Below, one piece after another: positions 9,561-21,429 of a DNA stretch of 64,000 bases. The first letter of the stretch is position 1. Each line of letters begins with the position of its first letter. Source of the DNA: Rhizophagus irregularis (lineage: Eukaryota; Glomeromycota; Glomeromycetes; Glomerales; Glomeraceae); assembly GCF_026210795.1 (NCBI RefSeq), contig NC_089450.1:2914001-2978000 (forward strand), in the 5' to 3' direction. The notes under the pieces are model-generated. The model was not told the DNA's origin. It worked only from the letters and a program-made list of their open reading frames with translations, and made no database searches. A program made the translations under genes and the position numbers.

Positions 9561-12330
9561 TCATAATACGATTAATTGTTCGATCAAGATCTTTGTCAAT
9601 TTAATCCTAGTTTGATTATCAGTTGTAATAATTTTAAAATTTTCATTATTCAAATAAATCGTTGCTTTTGGAGATATTAAACTAATTTTATAACTTGAAT
9701 TTCTCTTATCTTCTTCAAATTCATCTATTCTACATCCAAATAAAATATATTAAGTAATTTTCTTTAATTTTATTAGTTAGTATGAAAATAAAAAGATTTT
9801 ATTTTGTTTAAAACTTACCATTTGTTCAGTTAATTCATTAATAAGTTTTGAGACATCAAATTCCCCACAAACATATCTTTGTTGATTTAATTGATTTTCT
9901 GCTGAAGTTAATGATGTTTTTGTATTATGAATATTAAATGTTCCATTCAATGATGCTATTAGCGAATCTTTTCCAAGATTAACCAATTCAATATTTGAAG
10001 CAAGCTTAAATAACAATAAAACTATTTTATTAGAGAATTCAAACAAATTATGTGTAAATAATTATTAAACATCAAACTTACATTTTCTGTCATAACAGTC
10101 CTGACAAATTGTGAATTAATAGAAATATTAACGATATCTAAACACTCATATAAAGTAATTAATGAGTTTGGTAAATTTGGCCTTATATTTCCCGATTCTT
10201 TTATAATCTTTTGAGGAATCAAAACATGTCGAGGTTTCTTTTCTCTCAGTATATTTGTTACCTCATTGATTGTTAAATTGGAAGATATATAGGTTTTATT
10301 TGTAAACCTTCAAACGCTGACATCGCCTCCTCACAATCATACTCGGATTCTTTTTTAAATTTTTCATTAATTAATCACGCGAAAAAGTAATATAATAATA
10401 ATTATTACAATGTACAAACCTGTAAATATTATTGAATTGTTTGAATTATTTCCTCACTTTCTAATGAAATTAATGGTTGCACCACTACGTAATGACGGAT
10501 GTCCAGCGAAGACAACACATGGTTCTTGATATTTTTCCCGTAATGAACTATCAGCCCTAGAAGCATAATATAATAACGATTGCTCAATCATGTCTTGATG
10601 ATGCATCGGATTATCTGGCAAGTACATTTTTTGCTGTCTCTCGGTACACATCCTAATAACATAAAGATAGTATTAACAAATATCTTGTTCTTGTTTCATG
10701 ATTAATATCAATTATTGTATAAAAAATTTTCAAAACAATGATCATTTATCGAAGTTTTTCCCAAACTTTTTTTTTTATAGGGAACAATTAATTAACATAC
10801 AACTCCCCACATATATTAGAATATTTGAGGGATTCCTCAGCTATAGGAGATACTGCATAGAAGGGAATACCACGTAATCCTACGGCCCTTAGGTGTTGAC
10901 TCAAAAAACCTATTATATCAAAAATAATTCCATTCATCGTACAAGGGAATAAAACATTTCCTTTATTTTTTAGAGTGTTGGCTAATAATTATAATTATTA
11001 ATTAATTAGTTATAATATTTAAAAGAATGTTATTAAATCATGCTAAACTTAAATTATATTTATTCGTACCAACACAATTTCCAATTTCAATAAGAATGGT
11101 TTCAAATCTAGCTCCATCCTTATCACGCAAGTCGCTAAGAATGATAACATCAGCATTAATTAATACCGTCTCATCAAAAGGTAAAGGATGTATATTTTGT
11201 ACCGTGGATGATGATGACACTATACTAATCTATTAAAAAAGATCCAATTTTTTTTTATAGTAAGTAAATAATTAATTAAGTAACATACTATCTATATCCT
11301 TAAATGTTAAGTTACCTTTTCACCTCCACAATCAATCATCCAATTAGCACTACCAAGGCAATAACCTGAACTATATGCAGTAACTTCGAGTTCATATAAA
11401 TTCTATTGAGTATGTTAGAATTATATAAAAAAAAAAAATTACTGAAAATATGTGTATCAGCGAAACTCACCAGATGTTCACCAAATCTTACAGGTCTCAC
11501 TTTATCAATACAAGATTGAATGACTGCTATTAAATATAAAGATCGCGTAACATTTCAATCTGCAGTGACACCGAAATTTTAGTAGATCCAGGTTGTGAAT
11601 GAGTTCGACTTTTAAGTACACTATCACCAAAGAAATGCACCAATTCCTTCATCATCTGTCTATAAAAGAAAAAAATATGATTAATAAATAAATATAGATT
11701 CAATTATTTATATTTAAAAATTATTTTACCGTCCAAATAAAACTGTAGGTTCTGTAGCGTAAATCATTCCTTTGAAATTAGTATTCAGTAATATAAGGTA
11801 AAGCTAACATATGATTATAATTGGTAATAAATATGAAATCAATATTCCAATCGATGCTACTAAATTTAGGAGTTCCACTAAAAATTGACCACGCCGACGA
11901 ACTCCACCACCTGCACCTCCACTACCATCACCAGTTGAATCAATTAGATGATCCAATTTACGACGTTTCTTATCATTTTCTTTATTTTCTGATATAGCAT
12001 CATTAGAAGATGATGTATGATCCGAACGATCTGATATATTGGAAGAAACTTCAACAGAAACTGATGCATGTTGTTTTGCTTTTGACCCGATGATATCACG
12101 AGGAGGAAATTCTAAAAAGTAAGTAGTATCTAATTAATATATTCATTTGCATTAATTTGATTAAAAAACAATTTCTTCTTAAGTTACGACTTAACGGATG
12201 CTAATTTTAAAAAATGATAATAATAATCAGTTTAATTAATTTAATTCACTGATATAAAAATAAATGTTAAATGTTAATGAAACATGTTCTATGAATTGCA
12301 TCAAAAACTATGTATAGTTACCAATTTCAT
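9561..12330 (-). pseudogene. INTS9: Integrator complex subunit 9-like gene, N-truncated and decayed (copy A)
   Basis: Ten exons can be traced on the minus strand: 12330-12322 (MKL), 12111-11730, 11659-11471, 11402-11316, 11229-11070, 10981-10801, 10652-10420, 10349-10082, 10004-9819 and 9729-9561. Most junctions have GT donors and AG acceptors in consistent phase. The product matches INTS9, the beta-CASP/metallo-beta-lactamase partner of the Integrator RNA endonuclease: ATEPTVLFGR, SGYCLGSANW, INADVIILSDL, GNVLFPC, PCVVFAGHPSLRSG. The exons for the first part of the lactamase fold, expected between MKL and the acidic/Ser linker, are missing. Lesions include frameshifts in exons 2, 3 and 8, and TGA where conserved Trp is expected at ADW-N (exon 3) and RKW-GNN (exon 7). 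It is therefore a pseudogene, or a transcript that cannot encode the full protein. The family call is strong from the motifs. Confidence 0.8.
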
Positions 12331-12962
12331 TTTGGTAGAATTTATAATACGTTTAAAAGAATTTTTTTTAAGGCAGATCTGATTTTATATTATTTTTAAC
12401 GTATGACAATGCAGGTGTAACGTACAACTGTAGCACGACAAATAGAGCGTGACAAAAAAAAATATTCACCCCAGCTTAAATTTTATCGTATTATAAAGGT
12501 GGTCAAAGAATTTTTCTACATTATGACAATTTTAATGTTAATCCACTGAAATATATTCATGCAACTTTATAGGTTGAATGAAGTCACGTACATACTGCGG
12601 CAATGGTTTGACTTAAAAACAAATGTGCTAACAGTTAATACAGTTAATTCAGAATAAAATGACTTTAGAAAGATCCGGCTATATTCTATTTAAGTTATAT
12701 ATAAATAGTTAATAATATACAGTATCTTGATTTATTTCAGAAAATAGGAATACAAACGAAATCTTTTTAAATGTTTGAAGTATGGATTTGTGAGAATTGA
12801 ATATGCATTGTGGTTGTAATAATTTTACTATAATCACGTGCTCGGGCTTTTTTGACTGTTACAGTTGTAATCGTTAAAATCAGATCTTGCCTTAAAATTC
12901 TTTTAAAAATGCTATTTATCTATTATAAATTGTGAAACGAGTTACCCAAGGTTACATAACCT

Positions 12963-13194
12963 TTGCAACCAGTCATAACTATTACATCAATGGTAAAACT
13001 CGTGTCCTTGTTTTGGATAGCGAAGAGATCGATGATCCCACAGGATGAAAATTGGGCCACGAAATTATTTATTTTATGTTTAGTTATTTCTTCAACTTTC
13101 GTATATAATATTAATGGAGTTGTTGATAGAGAAGACATGGAAAAATTGCATTTGATGACAGATTTAAGTAATTTTATCAATAACCAATGAAAAA
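12963..13194 (+). pseudogene. Guanylate-binding-protein (GBP/atlastin-type) GTPase fragment
   Basis: In one frame the DNA reads TRVLVLDSEEIDDP, which resembles the G3 region of GBP GTPases (V-L-L-D-T-E-G). After a 1-bp shift it continues DENWATKLFILCLVISSTFV YN with NGVVDREDMEKLHLMTDL, matching the GBP block around SSTFVYN and the following helix. The P-loop is not found upstream and sequence after about 13190 is noncoding, so only a central fragment remains and it carries a frameshift. It lies head-on to the Integrator-9 copy, about 630 bp away. The family assignment rests on these two motif blocks. Confidence 0.65.
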
Positions 13195-13499
13195 AAGATA
13201 TAAGGTACAAGTATATGATTTATTACTTTATATCATAAACCGAATATTAACTATAAAATATTTTAAATATATATTAGTACTATATCACAATCGGATTTAT
13301 ATATTTTTTCTCAATCACACGTTTTGCTTTACATGAGAAGTTGGTATCTGCCTCAAGAATTTTTCTATAGAGATAAATTTTCAGATACCATATATCGGAA
13401 AAAGAAAAGGTAAAGGCGCGATTTGTTGAGCAAAGTTAGTATTCATATTGGTTGGTAAAGCTTAAATGTGACTAAGGTTTACTTTCATGAAAGAAAGTT

Positions 13500-14040
13500 A
13501 GACAGATTACTATTTCCTTTTACAAAATTTTAATAATCATTTATATAATAATAAATAAATATGATAGACGCAAAAAACAATTAAGCAATGAACGCGTCCA
13601 TTCACGTTTTCTGTTTCAAAATACTAAAACGCCAACAGAGTTAGATTCTTTCTTTTACAAAAATTTTTAATAGTTGTTTATATAATAGGTGCGAAAACAA
13701 TTAAATAATGTCCAATTTTAACGCCATTCACGTTTTCTATTTCAAGATGCTAACGCTAACATATATAATCAAACTTTTTTTTACAAAATTTTTAAAAATC
13801 GTTTATATACTAATAATGAAATCATAGGCGCAAAATAAATTAAGCAATGCCCCCGATTTGAACGCATCTATTCACATTTCTTTTCAAAATAATAAAACAT
13901 CAATAGAGTTAGATTATTTCTCTTACAAAAACCTTAGATTATTTCTTTACTAAAATTTTTAAATAGTTGATTATATAAACTATAGGAACAAAAACAATTA
14001 ATCAATGCCCCATTCTCTGTTTTAAAATATATATGAACAG
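13500..14040. repeat. Four degenerate tandem copies of a ~140-bp unit
   Basis: Units start with TACAAAAATTTTTAA, followed by a TTTATATAATA-like stretch, AAAACAATTAAGCAATG, CATTCACGTTTTCT and an AACATCAATAGAGTTAGATT-like end. Copies begin near 13520, 13658, 13783 and 13925, the last being partial. No coding potential is apparent. Confidence 0.75.
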
Positions 14041-14239
14041 ATATATTAAAAGTAATATATAAAAATAACTTTATATAGTATACTAATATGTATAAATGAA
14101 TTTATATTGTAGCGATTATCTATCATATGTAATTTTGTGAATGAAAATATTTAGATGCTATAAATACGTTTATCTCCTTCTTAAATATACGCATATCATT
14201 TTTATATCCTCTTTAATATACTGTACGTTATAAAAACGA

Positions 14240-14744
14240 GATTTCTTCTTTTTGCTGTTGTTATCAATCAGCTCCACCGGAAAAGATCCCGTTCTACTGG
14301 CAAAATCATTTAATTAGTTAATATTTAGACATATTAAAAATAGCTATTAGCTAAATTATTTTTTACCTGCCACTGCTGCTAAGTAGTATGAATACTTTAA
14401 TTTAGCTATATGTGTTTATTAATAAATTAGTAAGATTAAATAATATAACTTCTTACACAGTAGAACATCTTGATTTCGATCTGCTCAAGGATTTTTAAAT
14501 ACACTTCTACTTCATTTTGTTGGTGATTTACTTTTACCAAAAATATGATCTAAGAATCCACTGACCATGTTTTCTCGTTTTATACATAAGACTCGTAGCG
14601 CTAGACAACCCGGGACAACCTGGGTCAAGCAAAGGCATAACCCTGACCTGACGAGTCAGGTTGACTACAGGACTCGTGTCAAATAATGATAAACCCGATT
14701 CGGATTTTTAACACGAGTCAGGTCAAATGACCCATTCGGAACAC
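14240..14744. mobile_element. Truncated ACCCG-type TIR element
   Basis: This segment matches the complete 806-bp element at 33529-34334 over several blocks: the CATCTTGATTTCGATCTGCTC block at 14465, the CTGCTGCTAAGT region, ACCTGGGTCAAGCAAAGG, and the end GGTCAAATGACCC followed by TTCGGAACAC. Only the right terminus is recognisable; the left end is missing or too diverged. Confidence 0.55.
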
Positions 14745-14852
14745 GATAATAATAATTGATAGCCATAAATTTATTAAAATTTACAGTAATTTTGTAGATC
14801 AATTTTATTTAAAATAAATTCGAATAAGGCCACTTCAAGTCATCATCACCTG

Positions 14853-15142
14853 CCCTATAAAAAAGGATTGTCCGGTTTTTGTCCGGTTTTTGTCCAGTTA
14901 AATAAGCAGACAAATTTCGGACATTGTTATGTCCGGAAAGTGTTCCAAAACGTGATCGTTTCCGACATTCGGAATAAGTCCGGAATTCAAATATATCCGG
15001 AATATGTCCGGAATATTAACAATCCATATTAAGTGATATAAAAAACTGACATTTTCCAAACACATTCTGGACACTTTCAGAACATATTTTTTATTTCGTT
15101 TTTCCGGACAATTTCCATCAACGACATTGCCCAGATTTATCA
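14853..15142. repeat. Left terminal and subterminal repeats of the large transposon
   Basis: After the terminal CCCTATAAA come repeated GTCCGG, TCCGGAA and CGGACA motifs in both orientations: about ten in 290 bp, including three in a row at 14869-14899. Dense subterminal motifs of this kind bind transposon-encoded DNA-binding proteins in the plant En/Spm family. Binding here is an inference. Confidence 0.65.
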
Positions 15143-15168
15143 ATAATGCCGGTCAATTAAATATTCAT

Positions 15169-15295
15169 AATATTGGCCCACATTTTGGCCCACATTAATT
15201 TCACATTTTGGCCCGCATTAATTTCACGTTTTGGCCCGCATTAATTTACATTTTGGCCCACATTAATGCACATTTTGGCCTACATTAATTGCATA
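15169..15295. repeat. Tandem repeat, ~22-bp unit with TTTTGGCC and CACATTAAT
   Basis: Five to six imperfect copies of ACATTTTGGCCCACATTAAT follow one another directly inside the left subterminal region. Units differ by single substitutions and 1-2 bp length changes. Confidence 0.85.
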
Positions 15296-15459
15296 TTTCT
15301 GTATACATCAATAGCGCACTAATTGTACATTTTTACATTTTCATAGTTTTTTTATTTGGCATCTTTATTTATAAAACCATTAATACAAGCTATATAATTC
15401 TTTAAAAGAGAAAATACAAAAAAAAAAAAAAAAAAAAATGATAAAATTGGGTTTAGAAT

Positions 15460-17420
15460 TTGATCGCAAAAATACCATTACTACAAAATCTGCCTAAATA
15501 ACCAAAAATCAGACTTATTAAATTAATTGATGTTTCTATAATGATGAAAAAGTAAGAAAATTAATAGGAAATAGTAAAAGGAAAGAAATGGAACTAAAAA
15601 CTGAACTTATCTAGAACTGAATTTTACAAGAAAATTATTTCTACAATAAAAAAGTAAAAAAGAAACAATTAACATATATAAGAAATAAAATACCAATAAA
15701 TTAAGAAATAATACTTACATAGGAGACAATTTCATAATGACCTTCTCTTGAACCTGTATTTGCTTGTCCACTACACTATTTTAAACGTTAGTAATGTAAC
15801 ATCTGACAACAAAAGATATTTTTTGCTAGTTAAGGACAAATAAAAAACTCAAATTTGAATGAAGCCCGTGAAAGAAAAGTAAAACATCTAAATTATTATA
15901 CTTTTTTGCTTTTTCCTCTCTTTCATATTCATATTCTCTTTTTCCTTCTCTTTCAGTTTCTTTCTTTTCTGACAATTCTTAAATGATAAAAATAGGAAAA
16001 ATAAAAATTAACAAGTGATAAACAAAATATTAAGCTACATAAAAAATTCTTTTTGAATAATTTCTATAAATACTTATCACAGAAAATTCACAATTTTTTT
16101 TATTTTTAGATTTATCATAGTTTTAGTATAGATCGGTTAGTTATAGAGGGTATTATATTTTTATATTATTTTCTAGGTGTATGTAGTTCTTTTTATATAT
16201 ACATGATTAATAAACGCGTTACTAATTTATAAAAAAATAAATAAATAAATAAATACTTACTACAAAACATTAAAACATATACTGTAGTTCGTTCCTTTCC
16301 AAATTAAATACTTCAAAAAGGCAAGCGTCAGACCTGATAGCATCAAATATCATCATTCTAATAAATAATAATAAAAAGAAATATTTCATATTAATAATAA
16401 AATTTAAAAATTAAAGAAAATAATTAACGATAATTAAAAATGAAAAGGTTTTAAAGAGTGAATAAACAAACAAACAAACACTCAAACACAATTATTTATT
16501 GCAGATCGGCAAAGATTCTGATTGGCCATGACCATGCGTCAGTTTTATTATGCTGCGCCCAGCTTTAATTAACTAATGAGATCTACCTGTTTTACAAAAA
16601 AAAAGAATTCCATTTTTTCTTTGCATTTACACGAAATTTGCTTTAAAACCAAATTTTTTAAGATCCTTTTAAAGTTATGCATGAAAATTTTTTTACTGAC
16701 AGAAATATATGTAATTTTATGAGAAGAAAAATGTTTTTCTAATATTAAATAGTCGGGTATTCAAACAGTTTTCGCGTAAAATGCAAAAAATCAAATTTTT
16801 ACTATAAGAAGAGGCTTTTATTGGTTTGTATGATAATTAATATTCATTTTTATTATTATCAATATATTCTTTTATTTACAGCTTTTTTAAACTATATTTG
16901 TTTTATTTTTGGTCTATACTTATTGCAATTTTCTTCTTTCCTTTTTTTAGGCGTTATTTCTTTTTTTCAATTTTTTCTTTCACATTTAGATCTTTTCCAA
17001 TAAGGGAGGTTAAAAATTTAATTTAATTTTTATCAACCTACAAGAAAACAGAAGACAAACAATAATTTAATAAAACTTACTGCTACGAAACAAAACCTCA
17101 TTTCTTTATTTCATAGTCCACAGTTTGAAGAATCTGGTAGGAGTTCTTTAATTCATCATTTCTTTCATGCTATTTTCTTGATTTCATCTTTATTTACTTT
17201 TTTTTCATTTTTCATTCTTGTTAGCGCATGAAATGGCAGTTTGTAATCGGCCACATATGTTCATAGAACTTATTATTCAATTTTTGTCAAATAATAGTAA
17301 ATAAAAGCAATTTTCTTGCATGTTATAGTTGTGCTAGCAAAAAAAGTTGACATTTGGTCAGCTGCTGTATAATGAAAATATTAATGATTAAAGGAAATAA
17401 ACAGATCTTTACGTAACCTA
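15460..17420 (-). CDS. Probable multi-exon gene of unknown function inside the transposon
   Basis: Several minus-strand segments look like coding exons. One starts at ATG 16356 and reads MMIFDAIRSDACLFEVF to NELQ before a GTATAT donor. A Lys/Glu-rich exon near 15880-15965 (LSEKKETEREG onward) follows a TTTAAG acceptor. One near 15719-15776 reads SGQANTGSREGHYEIVSY before GTAAGT. Further possible exons lie at 17100-17160 (DELKNSYQILQTVDYEIK) and 17280-17360 (QMSTFFASTTITCKK). The exact exon chain and the 3' end cannot be settled by eye, and phases between exons were not all verified. The product would be short, charged and soluble. I do not recognise it. Confidence 0.35.
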
Positions 17421-18295
17421 CCAGTCACAAGATGATTCAAATTAATTAATTCAGAATAATGTAAAAAGTTTGGGGGAGTGCTGTTAGTTCTTGATTTATT
17501 TTGTTTTTGTCTTTCTTTCTTTCTTTTTAAATTTTTTTATTTTCGTCATCTTTTCCTTTTTCATTTCATTTATTTACCTTCATTTTTCTTTTTCTTTTTA
17601 TCTATCTATTTTTCTTATTTTAGTTTTTGTCTTTTTTCATTTTTAAATTCTTGATCTGATCTTTAAAATTTTTTCTTGGTCCTTTTTGCTTGTCTACATT
17701 CATTTTTTATTTCATTTTTTACTTTTAAACCATGGAAATTCTGATATAAATTTTTATTTAGGTTAGTTAAGTTAAGGCCATATTGTAGTTCATGTAAAAT
17801 TAAATAACCAATAGATCATCTTTTAATCATGCATATTATTGTAAAAATTTTAATTAATATAAATAAAATGTTCATTTTGTTAAAAAACAAAATCTTAACT
17901 AGTTTTTTTTACATATCTCCACAGTGAATAGTTTTAATTGCAAAATTAAACTTAGTTAACGAGGAAAATTATTTGATAAGTTTCTAATTCACATATACAT
18001 CGGGAAATTTTTCAGGTGGTTATATGTTGATGAAAAACCCACGTGATAAATATCAATAATAATCAAACTTGTCGAGTAATATCGATATGGTTAAATTACT
18101 AAATTACAGCAATCATTACTATCATTAAATAACGTTAAATTACTTTATTATTAAGTGGTTTTTACATCAATAAATTACATTTGAATCTATACAAATTCTA
18201 AACTAAATTCTATACTAAAACTACTATACAATCTATCTAAACTACTATACAAAATCTATTATATAATCAGATCCCAACACTCCTAATCAATATCC
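17420..18295. other. AT-rich, pyrimidine-rich stretch without a recognised gene
   Basis: Long T/C-rich runs (17500-17740) are followed by AT-rich sequence with no coding signal. It separates the exon set at 15.4-17.4 kb from the micro-exon array. Confidence 0.4.
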
Positions 18296-18299
18296 TTGG

Positions 18300-21200
18300 A
18301 TTATCTACAAAAAAAATGTAAAAATATTTTTAATAAAAATAAATAAAAAAAAAGAAAGTTTTTTGAAGCAAAAAACTTACCATCCAAGCCAAAGGATCCG
18401 AGACTGAATCTAACGCCAAAACCTAAAAATTTAACTAGTAAAATTAAAAAAAAAAGTTCATTTTGCAACGTTCTGTTGCGAAACTTACATTTCAAGTATT
18501 CCTAGTACATCTGAAGAAACTGGTCGCATTAAGAAAAAATTAAGAAAAAAAATAAAAAATGAAATAAAATGTAGTTCATTAAATAAAAAGTGCAAGGAAG
18601 ACTATGATCGAAATACCACGAAATTCTATGAACCTAAGTACGTGTCCTATTAGAAACATCGGTCATTTATAAAAAAAGAAAGAAAAAACAACGAAACATT
18701 AGTAAGCTTCGTTATAATATGAAAGATTTCCATAAAACTTTTAAAAAAAAGTGTTAAAAGATAAAAAAAGAAACCCACCAAAAATCATACTCCAGAACAA
18801 ATTGCTGAATTCCAAGTTCTAATCAAAAATCCAAACTTCTAATCCGTCTAAAAAGAAAGAAAAGAACGAAATGTTAAGAAAATATTTTTGAAAGAAATAT
18901 ATTAAAAAGAAAACCACCTTTCCCTCTGAATTCCCACGTTTCCAAATATCCTGAATAACCAACAGCTACAAAAGAAAGAAAAGAACAGAATGTTAGACAT
19001 TTCAGTAAAAGAATTATTTACAAAATCAAACCTACTTACCAAATTTCCCATGCATCCAAACACCCCAAAGGAGTGACCGTCTACAAAAAAGAAATAACGA
19101 AATGTTAGCGTTAGTAAGCGTTTCGTTAAAATAAAATTTATTCACTTATACCGAATTGAAATAATGACGTTGGTGTTAAATAAAGTTTAAAAAATTGAAT
19201 CCTATCGAATTTTCTGCATGATATTAAGAGATCAGGTCACCTAAAAACAAAATCGAAAAGTTATTAATGAACGACTCGTTAAGATAAATAAATTTTTTAA
19301 AAAGGTTCCTACCAAATTTCTTAGATAACTAATTGCATCCCAATTTACCTTTCGTATTCATGTTAAGAAATCCAGCTGTCTAAAAAAGAGAAATAAGTAA
19401 TGAAATGGTAATAAATAAATCTTAAAAAAGATTCTTAGTACTGAACTTTTCACATGATGTTAAGAGATCGATCACCTAAAAAAAAAATAAAAAAAAATTC
19501 AAACCGTTAGAAAACGTTTCATTAAATGAAATAAATTCAACCAAAAAAATTAATTCTGATATCCTCACCGAATTCAAAATCCACCCGTCTAAAAAAGAGA
19601 AAAATCTAATCGTTAATAAACGTTTATTTATTACTGTAAAAATCAAAAAAAAAATCCACCTACCGAATTCCAACCCATCCAAAGGCTCGGGCGCTTAAAA
19701 AAAGAGAAAAGTTAGTGTTAATAAACTTTTCGTTAGAATAAATAAATTAAGACAGAAAAAAATCTTTTACCGAAAACTGATATCTCGCTTCCAAAAAACT
19801 TACCTAATAAGAAAAAAAGAACAGTTAGAAACTATTCGTTAAAATAAAAAAAATTAAATGAAAAAAAAAATAAACCTACTGAAATGCCGCTTTCATCCTA
19901 ACCGAAATTCATATCCAAGGGAATTCGAGGAACTGGTCTCCTAAAAAAAACGAAACCTTAATAATTGTTTCGCTAAAAAAATATTTTTTTAAATAAAAAA
20001 CCTGATATCTACCTTGAGATCTGATGAACCTGGTCACCTAAAAAAAAAAAAAAGTATTAGTGAAGTTCGTTAAAATAATAAAAAAATTAAAATAAAAAAA
20101 AAACAATAGTCTTTATACCAAAATGGCGAGTCCAAGGAAATCCGAAGGCAAAAGATTTACCAGAATACCACGTCTAAAGAGACTGAAGAATACCTAAAAA
20201 AAAAGGTTGAAAAAAATAGGAAAGGAGGAAGAGAGAAAGAGCAAGGGAAAGGAAGACGAGAAAGAGAGGGAAATGGGGAAAAAGGAAAGAAAGGGAAGTG
20301 GAGGGGAAAACCGAAGAAGGGGAAAGGGGAAAAATGAAAGAAAGGGAAAGGGAAAAAAACGAAAGAAAAAGGGGAGAAAAAAGAGGGCCAAAAGAGAAAG
20401 GAAAATTACAAGCAAAAAAAAGTTTAAGCTTAAACTAAAAAAAAGCTTGCTTTTAACGGTAAATGATTGTCTGCGGATCATCATTAATCCCGATGTAACT
20501 AGACAAATCAACTATAAACACATACTAAAAGTATTAAGTTTCAAGGTGTCCTTAAAAGTGTTCTTAGGAAGAATAAAAGTCCTAAACCATTCTAAATAAA
20601 AAAAATCTGATAAGAAAATAGATTCAATTTAAATCAAAAAAAAAAGATTCCCATCACGAAATTCATACCTGAAAGTTCTGTAATAAAAAATCAATTAAAA
20701 AAATTAAAAATAAATTCAATTAATAAAAAAGAAATTAATAAAAACAAAATTCACACCTGAAGGTTCAAAAAAGAAGTTCTGAAGCGTCTCCAAAAGATCC
20801 TGAAGTTCTAATAAAAAAAAAATCAGTTAAAAATAAATTCAATTTAAATAAAATAGAATTAATAAAAATAAAACTCCCACCACGAATACCTGAAAACTCA
20901 AAAGAAAAGTTAGCGTTCCTAAATAAAGAAAATAAAATTCCCATGCGTTAAAAAAAATGAGAAACAACTTATACCCGTAAGTTCAAAAAAAAAGTCCCAA
21001 AGTATCTAAAAAAACAAATCAAATTAGTTGAGAAAAAAGAAAGACGACCACTCATAAAATTTGTACCCAAAAGACCAAAATGAAATAGCAAATGAAATTA
21101 ATAAGACTTTCACTTACAAACTCATACCTAAAATTCGAAGTAAAGTTCCAATATATTCCTAAAATAATAAAAATAAAACTATTTAAAAAAAAGACTTCCA

Positions 21201-21420
21201 TTTATGAAGTTGAAATAATTGATATGACTCCTCCACTATAAAATACAGGTCCAAAAACACCTACCTTAATTCTAAATTATAGAAAGAAAAAGCCTAGCAC
21301 TTGAAATTTAGAGAAAAATGTTAGTTTCAAACGAAATCTATAAAAAAAAGGTATATAGGAAGCAAAAAAAAGAGAATAACTATTCTTTATTTTTATTTTC
21401 GATATGGAATACACAAACCT
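18300..21420 (-). other. Micro-exon/intron array (putative spliced transcript)
   Basis: Read on the minus strand, this 3.1 kb is a string of very short segments. Each is preceded by a T-rich tract ending in AG and followed by a GTAAG-, GTAGG- or GTGAG-type donor. Consecutive examples are 20037-20013 (25 nt), 19940-19903 (38), 19803-19771 (33), 19693-19663 (31) and 19588-19569 (20), separated by 72-99-nt introns. The segments resemble one another (TTGGAATTCG, GGATTTTGAATTCG, TGGAACTTTACTTCGAATTT), and so do the introns (TTAACGAAA, CTAAC, T-rich tract). The array therefore grew by amplification of exon-intron units. Exon lengths are not multiples of three and no long frame survives, so it may be noncoding, or coding through frame-changing micro-exons. 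A partial second copy lies inverted at 63.4-64 kb. Confidence 0.5.
20205..20420. repeat. Polypurine tract (plus strand) in a long intron of the array
   Basis: About 200 bp consist almost only of A and G (AAGGGAAAGG, GAAAGGGAAGTGGAGG and similar). Read on the minus strand it is a long pyrimidine tract ending at a splice-acceptor-like CTTTTTTTTTAG. The same tract, in inverted orientation, occupies 63.47-63.64 kb. Open frames on both strands here reflect composition only. Confidence 0.7.
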
Positions 21421-21429
21421 CTAATTTCC

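Noticed and set aside
9561-12330. Idea that in-frame TGA in the Integrator-9 copy is read as Trp (variant code)
   Set aside because: The same locus has frameshifts and missing exons, the intact genes in the window do not use internal TGA, and transposase Trp codons are TGG.
16821-17003. 60-codon F/I/L/Y-rich frame resembling membrane segments
   Set aside because: Hydrophobicity comes from T-rich DNA; no family features.
20194-20599. Open frames on both strands over the polypurine tract
   Set aside because: Composition artefact: K/E/R/G-rich on one strand and F/P/L/S-rich on the other. The tract is an intron-like pyrimidine stretch in the micro-exon array.
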